Position numbers and translations under genes: made by a program. From assembly GCF_003185895.1 (NCBI RefSeq), contig NZ_QHLY01000012.1, positions 1,240,001 to 1,304,000 on the forward strand: a stretch of 64,000 nucleotides of DNA. The letters are read 5' to 3'. The notes beneath the pieces were generated by a model. That model ran no database searches. It worked only from the letters and a program-made list of their open reading frames with translations, and was not told the origin of the DNA. Origin of the DNA: Cryobacterium arcticum (lineage in GTDB: Bacteria; Actinomycetota; Actinomycetes; Actinomycetales; Microbacteriaceae). Within the stretch, counting starts at the first letter, position 1. Every line of letters begins with the position of its first letter. Positions 63,419-64,000 of the stretch are shown here, one piece after another.

Positions 63419-64000
63419 ATGACCTTTATCCGCTCCGAGCGTTACGCCGCCGGGTTCCTCCTCCTCGCGGGAGTCCTCGGCCTGCTCATCGCGAACCTCC
63501 CGGTCGGCCCCGACCTGATCACGGCCGCGAATGAACATCTGAACACCGGCATCTTCGGGCTCGACCTGTCGGCCAAGCACTGGATCAGCGACGGCCTGCT
63601 GGCGGTGTTCTTCTTCCTCATCGCTATCGAACTCAAACGCGAACTCGTGATCGGTGACCTCAACAGTTTCGGCAAGGCCGCCCTGCCGGCCCTCGCCGCC
63701 CTCGGCGGGGTCGTCGTGCCGGCCGGTATCTACCTGCTGCTCACCCAGGGCTCCGGCCTGGCAGCCGGCTGGCCCGTGCCCACGGCCACCGACATCGCCT
63801 TCGCCCTCGGGGTGCTGGCCGTCTTCGGGCGGGGCATTCCCACCCGGGTGCGCGTGTTCCTGCTCGCCCTGGCGGTGCTCGACGACCTCGTGGCGATCCT
63901 GATCATCGCGTTCTTCTTCACCTCGGACCCGCAGCTGCAGTTCATCGGCTTCGCCGCCATCACCGCGACCCTGTTCGGGGTGACCAGCCGGCTGCTCAAG
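63419..64000 (+). CDS. nhaA: Na+/H+ antiporter NhaA, N-terminal part, cut by window edge
   Basis: 194 codons from ATG 63419 to the right edge, with no stop. At least five hydrophobic segments are seen. FFFLIAIELKRELVIGDL, PTATDIAFALGVLAVFG and LLALAVLDDLVAILIIAFFF are NhaA signatures, with the essential Asp of TATD and the Asp pair of VLDD. The protein exchanges protons for sodium across the membrane for pH and salt homeostasis. No clear ribosome site lies upstream of this start. Confidence 0.93.
   Translation, partial: MTFIRSERYAAGFLLLAGVLGLLIANLPVGPDLITAANEHLNTGIFGLDLSAKHWISDGLLAVFFFLIAIELKRELVIGDLNSFGKAALPALAALGGVVVPAGIYLLLTQGSGLAAGWPVPTATDIAFALGVLAVFGRGIPTRVRVFLLALAVLDDLVAILIIAFFFTSDPQLQFIGFAAITATLFGVTSRLLK

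Overview
The window is high-GC DNA from an actinobacterium, most likely Microbacteriaceae and plausibly Cryobacterium or a close relative. This is inferred from the codon use, the mycothiol genes (MshA-like, Mca), the tmRNA, the many GTG starts and 4-nt gene overlaps, and actinobacterial gene blocks such as mca/greA/uppS/trhA, ispH/xseA/xseB/DUF4245/fumC/phoH and mazG/eno/divIC/DUF501. It reads as ordinary chromosome. No insertion sequence, prophage or CRISPR array is visible. No stretch over 300 bases lacks a gene; the longest gap is about 265 bases (10916-11180).

Layout. 1-3257: sugar locus with a GH2 beta-galactosidase cut by the left edge, an MFS transporter and a divergent LacI regulator, with two matching operator-like sites between them. 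3284-10433: tRNA-Lys, HisN-type phosphatase, septum-formation lipoprotein, degenerate SGNH protein fused to GAF, MshA-like glycosyltransferase with a PIG-L deacetylase, and a divergent YbdK ligase / class II amidotransferase pair. 10448-17105: trans-translation and division block, with tmRNA (ssrA), smpB, ftsX, ftsE and prfB, interrupted by an oppositely oriented DUF222-HNH gene and two 30-bp repeats. 17175-22410: MFS exporter, deazaflavin-type oxidoreductase and pentapeptide-repeat protein, then glpX divergent from fba and a DUF6264 protein. 22447-29306: ispH, xseA-xseB-DUF4245-carbonic anhydrase, fumC, PhoH. 29517-34556: class V aminotransferase, uppS, trhA, mca with a small membrane protein, DUF4307, greA. 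34618-41170: ilvA, an AI-2E family transporter and a complete ABC importer (binding protein, two permeases, ATPase). 41309-45746: YcaQ-type DNA glycosylase, HtpX and LemA, and an ABC-2 exporter. 45818-51699: a tightly overlapping five-gene operon (TetR, MFS, alanine-racemase-fold PLP protein, aldonolactone/alditol oxidase-like flavoprotein, GH1 beta-glucosidase). 51891-57849: an unusual Pro/Thr-rich, Ig-like, polytopic protein, a RibD/DHFR-like reductase, tRNA-Leu(UAA), type II NADH dehydrogenase and an anchored subtilase. 57846-64000: DUF501, DivIC/FtsB, enolase, HisRS, ferritin, MazG and an NhaA antiporter cut by the right edge.

How they work together. Central metabolism (glpX, fba, eno, fumC, carbonic anhydrase), isoprenoid and cell-envelope supply (ispH, uppS), division (ftsEX, divIC, septum-formation protein), ribosome rescue (ssrA, smpB, prfB) and thiol redox (MshA-like, PIG-L, Mca) form the core. 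The accessory parts are two sugar loci whose MFS proteins resemble each other.

Most notable: (1) the five-gene GH1/flavin oxidase/PLP operon, whose combined pathway I cannot name; (2) repeated leaderless-type gene starts, with a TANNNT box ending 6-7 nt before the start codon; (3) a tRNA with a UAA anticodon but a short class I variable loop; (4) the 796-residue Ig-like/polytopic protein; (5) the HNH gene between ssrA and smpB.
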